64,000 nucleotides of DNA from Flavobacteriales bacterium (GTDB lineage: Bacteria; Bacteroidota; Bacteroidia; Flavobacteriales_D; Sanyastnellaceae). The first letter of the stretch is position 1. The number at the start of each line of letters is the position of its first letter. The stretch lies in the NCBI GenBank assembly GCA_027491215.1, contig JAIXWP010000052.1:1-64000 (forward strand). The letters are read 5' to 3'. A program made the position numbers and the translations under genes. Of the stretch, positions 17,052 through 23,805 are shown piece after piece. The notes under the pieces are model-generated. The model was not told where the DNA came from. It did no database searches and was given only the letters and a program-made list of their open reading frames with translations.

Positions 17052-17538
17052 ATATGCATTTGAAATAGTCGAATGGATCAAGACAGTCGTTACACTTGTA
17101 CAATGCTTTGCAAGCTGTTGTTCCGAATTGAGAAATCAATTGTGTGTTTTTAGATCTGCATCTAGGACAAGAAACATCTCTTACTTTTCCCATTAGAAGG
17201 CCTTTGTCTCCGGATGTTTGTTCGGGGGGAGCTATACCTGTTGATCGCAATTTTTCTTTTGCGACATCGGTCATCCAGTCGGTTGTCCACGCGGGAGATA
17301 AGACCGTTTTAATATGAAAGTTTCCGATTTTTTTCTCTCGAAGAATTTCTGCAATGTCATCTTCAATCGTTTTCATTGCAGGGCATCCACTATATGTTGG
17401 AGTAATGGTTACCTCAACGTTTTCTTCATTGATTTTGACACCTCGAACTATACCCATCTCAACAACATTGATGATTGGGATTTCAGGATCTTCCACCTCT
17501 TCAAGGATGGACCATATTTCTTTTTCTGAATACATCAT
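17050..17538 (-). CDS. paaD: Phenylacetyl-CoA epoxidase subunit PaaD
   Basis: The 162-residue protein has the MIP18/SufT-like N-terminal domain: EEVEDPEIPIINVVEMGIVR at about 13-32 and TPTYSGCPAM near residue 58. A C-terminal Cys-rich tail follows with CPRC and CNDC pairs. In phenylacetate degradation PaaD is thought to help assemble or maturate the metal centre of the PaaABCE epoxidase. Two adjacent ATGs (17538, 17535) are possible starts. It is the last gene of a paaB-paaC-paaD run, 34 nt after paaC, and ends in the bidirectional terminator. Confidence 0.94.
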   Translation of the reverse strand: MMYSEKEIWSILEEVEDPEIPIINVVEMGIVRGVKINEENVEVTITPTYSGCPAMKTIEDDIAEILREKKIGNFHIKTVLSPAWTTDWMTDVAKEKLRSTGIAPPEQTSGDKGLLMGKVRDVSCPRCRSKNTQLISQFGTTACKALYKCNDCLDPFDYFKCI

Positions 17539-17572
17539 ACTTGAAACAATGAGTCAACCAAGAGGTTCAGGA

Positions 17573-18328
17573 TTACCATTTAGCTCCTGGGTATGTCTTC
17601 TGAAGAAATTGCATTTCTGCAAGAATAAATCCCATATGCTCAGAGTGTCTACCGATTTTTCCACCTTTATGAAACCAACCATCAGCAGGCATTTCGAGAG
17701 TTGCTTCATTTAAAATGGCGGAAATAATATTGTTCCATTCATTTTTTAGAGCAGTATTATCCACACCATAGCCAGCTTCTAATGCAGCTTGATCAATGGC
17801 GTCCATCATAAACATTTCGCCGGTGTATTCCCAAAGAAAGTTGATTGCTTTTTGAATACGTGTGTGACTTTCTTCAGTGCCATCACCCATTCGTTTTACC
17901 CAATCAGAGCTGTGTTGCCAGTGGTACTTTACTTCTTTTAAAGATTTTTCCGCAAAAGCACTTAAGAATTCATGCTTTGATTTTGAGAGTTCTCTCAAGA
18001 AAAGATAGTAGTATGTCGAATAGAAAAACTGACGTGCAATGGTATTTGCATAGTCGCCATTTGGAAGTTCGACGAGAAGAATATTCTTGTATTCAGTTAC
18101 ATCGCGGAGAAAGGCTAATTGATCTTCATCACGGCCTTTTCCTTCAAGTTCGGCTGCGAATTTGAAAAGATTTGTAGCTTGACCTAGTTGATCAAGCGCT
18201 GTGTTTGTAAGAGCAATATCCTCTTCGAGCACAGGTCCATGACCACACCACTCGCTGAGTCTTTGTCCAAGAATAAGTGCGTTGTCGGCTAGGCGGACGG
18301 TATATTCAAATAATTGATCGTTTGTCAT
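17573..18328 (-). CDS. paaC: Phenylacetyl-CoA epoxidase structural subunit PaaC
   Basis: PaaC is the ferritin-like, non-catalytic partner of PaaA in the ring-1,2-epoxidase that opens aerobic phenylacetate degradation. The 251-residue length is normal. Characteristic segments are LADNALILGQRLSEWCGHGP (13-32), EEDIALTNTALDQLGQA and KEVKYHWQHSSDWVKRMGDG. It starts 5 nt after paaB ends, in a tight operon. Confidence 0.95.
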   Translation of the reverse strand: MTNDQLFEYTVRLADNALILGQRLSEWCGHGPVLEEDIALTNTALDQLGQATNLFKFAAELEGKGRDEDQLAFLRDVTEYKNILLVELPNGDYANTIARQFFYSTYYYLFLRELSKSKHEFLSAFAEKSLKEVKYHWQHSSDWVKRMGDGTEESHTRIQKAINFLWEYTGEMFMMDAIDQAALEAGYGVDNTALKNEWNNIISAILNEATLEMPADGWFHKGGKIGRHSEHMGFILAEMQFLQKTYPGAKW

Positions 18329-18333
18329 AGCGC

Positions 18334-18621
18334 TTACATGTGACCGATTTCTGGAGGAATTTCGTAGAAGGTTGGGTGGCGATATACTTTATCGTTTGCT
18401 GGATCGAACAGAATTTCTTTTTCGTCAGGAGAAGAAGCGGTGATATCTGAGCTTTTTACCACCCAAAGGCTCACACCCTCCATACGACGTGTGTAAACGT
18501 CGCGGGCGTTTTCAATGGCCATTTTAGAATCAGCTGCATGGAGGCTGCCGACGTGCTTATGTGCTAATCCACTTTTACTGCGGATAAATATTTCCCAGAG
18601 GGGCCAATCTGCTTTGTTCAT
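18334..18621 (-). CDS. paaB: Phenylacetyl-CoA epoxidase subunit PaaB
   Basis: The 95-residue product shows the PaaB signature: WPLWEIFIRSKSGLAHKHVG at residues 6-25, then A-x-N-A-R-D-V-Y-T-R-R and EGVSLWVVKSSDI. PaaB bridges PaaAC heterodimers in the epoxidase. It is the first gene of the paaBCD run. paaA, normally adjacent upstream, is about 3 kb away on the same strand (21630-22586), separated by six plus-strand genes. The 88-nt gap to the divergent crp gene must hold both promoters, but I see no clear -7 box in it. Confidence 0.94.
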   Translation of the reverse strand: MNKADWPLWEIFIRSKSGLAHKHVGSLHAADSKMAIENARDVYTRRMEGVSLWVVKSSDITASSPDEKEILFDPANDKVYRHPTFYEIPPEIGHM

Positions 18622-18709
18622 TTTCTTAAACTTGTTCTTGAAATAGGAAGCTAATTTATGAAGGTTTGTTCAGCTCTTCTATGATTTTTATTGGTTTAAA
18701 AATATTACT

Positions 18710-19333
18710 ATGGAATTGAAAAGCACCTTTCCCGATTTATACGAGGAAAATTTGAGAAAAAAGATTGAGGAAGAGGGAACTATAATGGAAATTCCTGAAG
18801 GTGAAATGTTGATGGATATTGGAGGGTTCATAAAGTTTGTTCCATTGGTTTTAGAGGGCTCCTTACGTATCATGCGTGAAGACAAGGAGGGGAATGAACT
18901 ACTACTTTATTATGTGAGAAAGGGAGAAACATGTGCAATGTCATTGACATGTTGTATGGGAGATGCGCGCAGTAACGTGAGGGCGATAGCGGAAGAGGCA
19001 ACAACAATAATTGCCATTCCGGTTCGAAACATGGATTTGTGGACCAATCAATATCAATCGTGGAAATCTTTTGTGATGCACACTTATCAAAAGCGATTTG
19101 AAGAATTGCTTGCAACGATTGATGGTATAGCCTTTCAGCGTTTGGATGATCGCTTGGAAAAAATGCTAAAGGCAAAGTCAGATACAACTGGCAGCAATAC
19201 GCTCGTAATTACACACCAAGAATTGGCCACAGAGTTGAATTCATCGAGAGAAGTGATTTCTAGAATTCTGAAGCAAATGGAGCGACGTGGAATGCTCAAG
19301 CTAGGCCGCAATAAGATTATACTTTCGAAATAA
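18710..19333 (+). CDS. Crp/Fnr-family transcription regulator with Cys cluster
   Basis: The 207-residue regulator has an N-terminal cyclic-nucleotide-binding-type beta roll and a C-terminal winged HTH. The recognition helix SSREVISRIL (178-187) carries R180, E181 and R185, the residues that in E. coli CRP contact TGTGA. The beta-roll segment GETCAMSLTCCMGDARS contains C75, C81 and C82, where many family members have the cAMP-binding phosphate cassette. No Fnr-type N-terminal CX2-3C cluster is present, so an oxygen-sensing iron-sulfur role is unlikely. The Cys group suggests thiol or persulfide sensing (inference). A CRP-like palindrome lies 10 nt after its stop, before three rhodanese genes, its likely targets. 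Confidence 0.9.
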   Translation: MELKSTFPDLYEENLRKKIEEEGTIMEIPEGEMLMDIGGFIKFVPLVLEGSLRIMREDKEGNELLLYYVRKGETCAMSLTCCMGDARSNVRAIAEEATTIIAIPVRNMDLWTNQYQSWKSFVMHTYQKRFEELLATIDGIAFQRLDDRLEKMLKAKSDTTGSNTLVITHQELATELNSSREVISRILKQMERRGMLKLGRNKIILSK

Positions 19334-19342
19334 TTTGTAGTG

Positions 19343-19358
19343 TGTGACACAGGTTACA
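19343..19358 (+). promoter_or_regulatory. CRP-like operator upstream of rhodanese operon
   Basis: TGTGA-CACAGG-TTACA differs from the perfect TGTGA-N6-TCACA by one base. It sits between the crp/fnr stop and the first rhodanese start (62 nt to the end of the gap at 19404). The regulator encoded just upstream has the matching R-E-x3-R recognition helix. Prediction only. Confidence 0.5.
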
Positions 19359-19404
19359 TCTTGCGTGGTTGGAGTGATAGATATTTGTGTAAAAATTAAA
19401 CAAC

Positions 19405-19683
19405 ATGCAATTATCAGATTTACTGAAGACTCCTGGTGCTATAGTCATCGATGTCAGAACACCTGGTGAGTTTACCGCAGGACATGTAGCGGGTTCGATT
19501 AACATTCCTTTGAATGAGGTTCCAGCTCGAGTGAGTGAATTTCGCTCCGAAGCTCCTGTTATTCTTTGCTGCCTGAGTGGAAATCGAAGTGGTCAGGCCA
19601 CCAATTTTCTTCTTTCTAAAGGATTAGAAAATATCTACAACGGAGGTGGTTGGTTGGATGTGAACCATGCATCATCACTATAA
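19405..19683 (+). CDS. Single-domain rhodanese (sulfurtransferase), cytoplasmic
   Basis: This is a 92-residue single rhodanese domain: VIDVRTPGEFTAGHVAGSIN (14-33), then the active-site loop CCLSGNRSG with the catalytic Cys at 56 and Arg at 61. Rhodaneses carry sulfane sulfur on this Cys as a persulfide. No signal peptide is present. It is closely related to the next gene, sharing DVRTPGEFTAGH and YNGG, which suggests tandem duplication. It is first in the five-gene plus-strand run after the crp/fnr gene. Confidence 0.92.
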   Translation: MQLSDLLKTPGAIVIDVRTPGEFTAGHVAGSINIPLNEVPARVSEFRSEAPVILCCLSGNRSGQATNFLLSKGLENIYNGGGWLDVNHASSL

Positions 19684-19698
19684 TTAAAATAAAAAAAA

Positions 19699-19998
19699 AT
19701 GTTCGGATTCTTAAAGAAGTTGGTAGGTGGTGAGTCGGTTGATATAAAACAATTGATTGCTGAGGGAGCCAAAATTATTGATGTTAGAACTCCAGGAGAA
19801 TTTACAGCGGGCCATCTTAAGGGCGCGGTAAATATTCCTCTAGATCAGATTTCATCAAAAATGAAAACACTAAATAAAACACAGACATATATATTGTGCT
19901 GTCGAAGTGGGATGCGCAGCGGAAATGCTGCTCGTATAATGAAGTCAGCAGGCTTCGAAAAAGCCTACAATGGCGGTGCATGGACAAACCTTAAATAA
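19699..19998 (+). CDS. Single-domain rhodanese, paralogue of the preceding gene
   Basis: The 99-residue protein has an added N-terminal segment MFGFLKKLVGGESVDIKQL, then IIDVRTPGEFTAGHLKGAVN and the active loop CCRSGMRSG with catalytic C68. C67 precedes it, as in the paralogue. The shared sequence with its upstream neighbour points to tandem duplication followed by divergence. Probably cytoplasmic. It lies 15 nt after the first rhodanese. Confidence 0.92.
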   Translation: MFGFLKKLVGGESVDIKQLIAEGAKIIDVRTPGEFTAGHLKGAVNIPLDQISSKMKTLNKTQTYILCCRSGMRSGNAARIMKSAGFEKAYNGGAWTNLK

Positions 19999-20006
19999 TT
20001 AACTTT

Positions 20007-20405
20007 ATGAAAAATAGATTTGTAATAATGATGGCTCTTGCAATTGGAATGATTTTTTTCAATTCATGTGCAGATGCGCAACAAACTGCTACTGCAGATT
20101 TGAAAGCTGCAGAATTTAAAATTGCTGTCGATAAAAAAGTAGGATTGCTTTTGGATATCAGAACAGCTGATGAAGTAAAAACAGGCTATATAGCTGGTGC
20201 TAAAAACATCGATTGGTATTCTCCGAATTTTAAAACGGAAGTTGCCAAACTTGACAAGACTAAGCCTGTGTACGTTTATTGTGCGGCTGGAGGAAGAAGC
20301 ACAAGTGCGCGCGATGTTTTATTGAGTTTGGGTTTCAAAGAAGTACATCAATTAACTGGTGGAATCGGTGCTTGGAAGTCGGCTGGTTATCCATTAGCAA
20401 AGTAA
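20007..20405 (+). CDS. Rhodanese lipoprotein
   Basis: The 132-residue protein has a lipoprotein signal ending FFNS-C21. The +2 residues (ADAQ) lack the K/D/E surface-export stretch, so it probably faces the periplasm. The rhodanese domain shows LLDIRTADEVKTGYIAGAKN and the active loop YCAAGGRST with C92. It is more distant from the other two than they are from each other. Together the three place sulfurtransferase activity on both sides of the inner membrane. Confidence 0.9.
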   Translation: MKNRFVIMMALAIGMIFFNSCADAQQTATADLKAAEFKIAVDKKVGLLLDIRTADEVKTGYIAGAKNIDWYSPNFKTEVAKLDKTKPVYVYCAAGGRSTSARDVLLSLGFKEVHQLTGGIGAWKSAGYPLAK

Positions 20406-20409
20406 AATT

Positions 20410-20718
20410 ATGGAAACAAAAGAGACCTTTGGTAGTATCATAAAAGGTGATAAGCCTGTGATTATCGATTTTTATGCTACATGGTGCGGGCCTTGCCAGT
20501 ATCAACTGCCGATCATGGATGAAGTGGCAAGTGAACTTGGCAGTGATGTCCGTGTTTTGAAAGTGGATGTAGATAAAAATCAAGCAATCGCATCGCAATT
20601 GGAGATTCGCGGAGTGCCAACACTTGTTATTTACCATAAAGGTGAATTGAAGTGGAGAGCTTCAGGAGTGAAGGATAAGGATACATTAGTAGGACTATTG
20701 AAACAGCATATTGCATGA
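20410..20718 (+). CDS. Thioredoxin
   Basis: This is a 102-residue cytoplasmic thioredoxin with FYATWCGPC (active-site C26 and C29), DVDKNQAIASQLEIRGVPT carrying the cis-proline, and a normal C-terminal helix. In this setting it probably reduces the rhodanese persulfides or other low-molecular-weight sulfur carriers. It starts 4 nt after the lipoprotein rhodanese and its stop overlaps the next start (ATGA). I do not call it trxA because other thioredoxins are likely elsewhere. Confidence 0.93.
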   Translation: METKETFGSIIKGDKPVIIDFYATWCGPCQYQLPIMDEVASELGSDVRVLKVDVDKNQAIASQLEIRGVPTLVIYHKGELKWRASGVKDKDTLVGLLKQHIA

Positions 20719-21590
20719 GTCAGTATTGGGATCTTTTCTTACGGAGTTTTACAGGCTACGCTTCTTATTTGAAGACGCAGATCATGGAGCCTTCATGGCA
20801 TAATTATTTTTGGTGGCTTGTAGGATTGTCTCTAGCAGCGTGGCTTATGGAGATTGTTTTTCCTTGGAGAAAAAATCAAGGAGTAGTGAGAAAGGATTTC
20901 TGGATGGATGGCTTTTACATGTTTTTCAACTTCTACATCTTTACAGTAATTGGTTACACAGCCATTTCAAATGTGTTCGCAGAGGCTTTCAATGATTTTC
21001 TAGGGGTTTTTGGAATTGAAAATTTAGTTGCTCTTAACGTTGCGACATGGCCCACATGGTCAAAGTTTGTCTTGATGTTTGTAGTTGCTGATTTTGTGCA
21101 ATGGAATATTCACAGACTCCTTCATCGCGTGAATTGGCTTTGGGAATTTCATAAAGTTCATCACAGCGTAGAGGAGATGGGCTTTGCAGCTCATTTGCGT
21201 TACCATTGGATGGAAAGCGTTGTTTACAAAACCCTGCAATATATCCCTCTTGCAATGTTAGGTTTTGGATTGACTGATTTTTTCATCGTTCACATTTTTA
21301 CCATCGCAATAGGACATTTAAATCATAGCAATTTGAATATTTCATGGGGTCCGTTAAAGTATGTTTTCAATTCTCCTAATATGCACATATGGCATCATGC
21401 CAAGGAGCTGCCCGAACATCCGTTCGGAGCGAATTTTGGATTGAGTCTAAGTGTATGGGATTATTTGTTCAATACCGTCTATTGGCCGAAATCAGGAAGG
21501 GATGTGAAGTTGGGTTTTGAGGGAATAGAAGAGTTTCCAAAGGATTTTATTGGACAAATAACTTATCCGTTAAGCAAGAAAAAAGGTTGA
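20715..21590 (+). CDS. Sterol desaturase / fatty acid hydroxylase family membrane protein
   Basis: The 291-residue membrane protein carries the eight-histidine di-iron pattern of the superfamily: HRLLH, HKVHH, then HLNH and HIWHH. Several hydrophobic segments occupy the first 110 residues and the region around 180-210. Members hydroxylate or desaturate lipids at the membrane with oxygen; the substrate here is unknown. It overlaps the thioredoxin gene by 4 nt, so it belongs to the crp-rhodanese operon. Its link to sulfur metabolism is unclear. Confidence 0.9.
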   Translation: MSQYWDLFLRSFTGYASYLKTQIMEPSWHNYFWWLVGLSLAAWLMEIVFPWRKNQGVVRKDFWMDGFYMFFNFYIFTVIGYTAISNVFAEAFNDFLGVFGIENLVALNVATWPTWSKFVLMFVVADFVQWNIHRLLHRVNWLWEFHKVHHSVEEMGFAAHLRYHWMESVVYKTLQYIPLAMLGFGLTDFFIVHIFTIAIGHLNHSNLNISWGPLKYVFNSPNMHIWHHAKELPEHPFGANFGLSLSVWDYLFNTVYWPKSGRDVKLGFEGIEEFPKDFIGQITYPLSKKKG

Positions 21591-21606
21591 GCAATGCTCA
21601 ACCTTT
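21582..21606. terminator. Bidirectional terminator between the hydroxylase gene and paaA
   Basis: AAAGGTTGAGC and GCTCAACCTTT pair over 11 bp around a three-base loop. On the minus strand it is followed by TTTTTTCTT, giving paaA a good T-tract; on the plus strand the T-run is weaker and interrupted. Confidence 0.82.
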
Positions 21607-21629
21607 ATATTTTTTGTCTAATAAAAATC

Positions 21630-22586
21630 TTAACTAGCAATACTGTTTTCAGTAGTGTTTTTAGCGGCTTGCTTCGCAGCGTATGCATTTGCTGCTTCTC
21701 TTACCCACTCTCCCTCAGCATAAGCTTTACGACGAGTTTCAACACGTTCTTTATTGCAAGGTCCGTTTCCTTTTACTACCTCATTGAACTCGGTCCAATC
21801 GATTTCACCGAAATCGTAATGACCTCTTGATTCATTCCATTTCAAATCTGGATCTGGAATAGTAAGGCCTAAATATTCTGCTTGAGGAACAGTCATGTCA
21901 ACAAACTTTTGACGAAGCTCGTCATTGCTGTGACGCTTAATTCTCCACGCCATGTTTTGTGAGCTGTGAGCGGAAGCTGAATCTGAAGGGCCGAACATCA
22001 TCAATGATGGCCACCACCAGCGGTTAAATGCATCTTGAGCCATTTTCTTTTGCTCCGCAGAACCTTTTGATAGTGAAATCATGATTTCATATCCTTGGCG
22101 TTGGTGGAAGCTTTCTTCTTTGCAGATACGAATCATCGCTCTGCTGTAAGGGCCGTATGAAGTTCTTTGTAAAGAAACTTGATTCACAATAGCCGCTCCA
22201 TCTACCAACCATCCGATTGCTCCGATATCTGCCCAAGAAAGTGTTGGGTAGTTGAAAATACTAGAGTACTTCGCTTTTCCGGTGTTCAATTCCTCGATTA
22301 ATTGATCGCGGTTGACTCCGAGCGTTTCAGCAGCACTATATAGATAAAGACCATGACCCGCCTCATCTTGAACTTTAGCTAAAAGAATAGTCTTGCGACG
22401 AAGAGATGGAGCGCGGGTAATCCAATTGCCCTCTGGTAGCATACCCACTACTTCGCTGTGCGCATGCTGCGCGATTTGGCGAATCAATGTTTTACGGTAG
22501 CCATCTGGCATCCAATCTTTCGCTTCTATTTTATTTTCAGCCTCAACGTATTGCTGAAATTTCTCATGTAGGACTGTATTTTCCAT
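21630..22586 (-). CDS. paaA: Phenylacetyl-CoA epoxidase catalytic subunit PaaA
   Basis: PaaA holds the di-iron centre that epoxidises phenylacetyl-CoA. With the ATG at 22586 the protein is 318 residues. Helices with the Glu/His ligand pattern are visible in [15 protein letters not shown] and [34 protein letters not shown] and [14 protein letters not shown] are typical of the family. A -7-type box TACCTTCG ends four bases before this ATG. It is separated from paaBCD and diverges from paaE. Confidence 0.95.
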   Translation of the reverse strand: MENTVLHEKFQQYVEAENKIEAKDWMPDGYRKTLIRQIAQHAHSEVVGMLPEGNWITRAPSLRRKTILLAKVQDEAGHGLYLYSAAETLGVNRDQLIEELNTGKAKYSSIFNYPTLSWADIGAIGWLVDGAAIVNQVSLQRTSYGPYSRAMIRICKEESFHQRQGYEIMISLSKGSAEQKKMAQDAFNRWWWPSLMMFGPSDSASAHSSQNMAWRIKRHSNDELRQKFVDMTVPQAEYLGLTIPDPDLKWNESRGHYDFGEIDWTEFNEVVKGNGPCNKERVETRRKAYAEGEWVREAANAYAAKQAAKNTTENSIAS

Positions 22587-22590
22587 GTTA

Positions 22591-22598
22591 CGAAGGTA
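22591..22598 (-). promoter_or_regulatory. Candidate -7 box of paaA
   Basis: The minus strand reads TACCTTCG, one mismatch from TAnnTTTG, followed by TAAC and the ATG. A TTTTGG lies about 12 bases further upstream. Geometry matches that at panB, suggesting a leaderless transcript. Confidence 0.4.
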
Positions 22599-22691
22599 TA
22601 AAACCAAAACAAGATTAGGAAAACTATTGTTCAACTAAACAAGAAAACCTCTGATTTCTGTCATTTGACGAATTTAAGACGGTCTTGTTTC

Positions 22692-22699
22692 TACATTTG
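22692..22699 (+). promoter_or_regulatory. -7 promoter box of paaE
   Basis: TACATTTG fits TAnnTTTG exactly. A TTTG at 22664-22667 is a possible -33 element with a 24-nt spacer. The paaE ATG is 18 nt downstream. It shares the 131-nt gap with the divergent paaA promoter. Confidence 0.6.
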
Positions 22700-22717
22700 C
22701 CCTCACTAAACAACGAC

Positions 22718-23803
22718 ATGAGACCTAAATTTCATACCCTTAAGATAAGTGATGTAAGACGCGAGACATTGGATTGTGTGAGCGTAGCATTTGAAGTGCC
22801 ATCTGAATTGCAGGAAAATTACAAGTTCCAACAAGGTCAGTATTTGACACTTCGTGAAACGATTGGTGGCGAAGATATTCGCCGTTCTTACTCCATTTGC
22901 AGCGGTATTCATGATAATGAATTACGCGTTGCTATCAAGAAAGTGGATGGAGGTACCTTCAGTTCATGGGCAAATGAAAATTTGAGTGTCGGTCAAGAAA
23001 TGCAAGTGATGACCCCCATGGGGCACTTTACTTCTGAACTGAGCGAAACGAATGCAAAGAATTATTTATTAGTTGCAGCAGGAAGCGGAATTACTCCTGT
23101 CATGTCGATCGCTAAAAGTGTTTTGAAGACTGAGCCAAAAAGCACGGTGACTTTGATTTATGGAAATCGTTGGTTTAACACCATCATTTTCCGCGATGAA
23201 TTGGAGGACATGAAGGATCGCTACCTCGGCAAATTCCGTGTGTTTCATGTTTTGAGCGGCGAGCCAAATGATATTCAATTATTCTATGGTCGTATTGATG
23301 CGGAGAAATGTGATGGGTTTGGCAAGCACTTCATCGATATGGAAAATATTAACGAAGTATTTGTATGCGGTCCTGAGCCTATGATTCGTGCTGTTAGTGA
23401 CCATATGAAAACAGTTGGCTTGCCTGCTGAAAATATACACTTCGAATTGTTTGCAAGCCCGGGTCAAATAAGTACAGCTGAGAAAAAAGTTGAGCCTGCA
23501 AAAACAGCAGCAACGGACGAGGTAAGCAATGTGTCCGTTGTGTTCGATGGCCAGCAGCTAGATTTCGTGATGCCTATGAATGGTATGTCGATTTTGGATG
23601 CTGCTCAACGCCATGGAATGGATATTCCCTTCTCATGTAAAGGTGGAATGTGCTGCACTTGTCGTGCAAAGCTGGAAGAGGGTGAAGCTCCAATGGATGT
23701 AAACTATGCTCTAGAGCCAGGTGAAGTGGAGAATGGTTTTATTCTCACTTGCCAAGCAAAGCCAAAGAGTAAGCGAGTAGTGGTAAACTTTGATGTACAC
23801 TAG
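22718..23803 (+). CDS. paaE: Phenylacetyl-CoA epoxidase reductase subunit PaaE
   Basis: PaaE passes electrons from NADPH to PaaA. The 361-residue protein has an FAD-binding barrel (RRSYSICSG), an NAD(P)-binding domain (AAGSGITPVMSI and FVCGPEPMI) and a C-terminal plant-type 2Fe-2S ferredoxin domain. The cluster ligands are C307, C312, C315 and C345. The ATG at 22718 is right because the longer frame starts with a TTG. It diverges from paaA. No paaG, paaJ, paaK or paaZ homologue is in the window, so later steps must lie elsewhere. Confidence 0.95.
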   Translation: MRPKFHTLKISDVRRETLDCVSVAFEVPSELQENYKFQQGQYLTLRETIGGEDIRRSYSICSGIHDNELRVAIKKVDGGTFSSWANENLSVGQEMQVMTPMGHFTSELSETNAKNYLLVAAGSGITPVMSIAKSVLKTEPKSTVTLIYGNRWFNTIIFRDELEDMKDRYLGKFRVFHVLSGEPNDIQLFYGRIDAEKCDGFGKHFIDMENINEVFVCGPEPMIRAVSDHMKTVGLPAENIHFELFASPGQISTAEKKVEPAKTAATDEVSNVSVVFDGQQLDFVMPMNGMSILDAAQRHGMDIPFSCKGGMCCTCRAKLEEGEAPMDVNYALEPGEVENGFILTCQAKPKSKRVVVNFDVH

Positions 23804-23805
23804 TA

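Noticed and set aside
18710-19333. Oxygen-sensing Fnr protein
   Set aside because: The N-terminal Cys cluster of Fnr is absent; the Cys residues are in the beta-roll instead.
21412-21427. CCGAACATCCGTTCGG in the fatty acid hydroxylase gene
   Set aside because: Shares the CCGAA-N6-TTCGG core but lacks both outer bases of the motif; may be chance.
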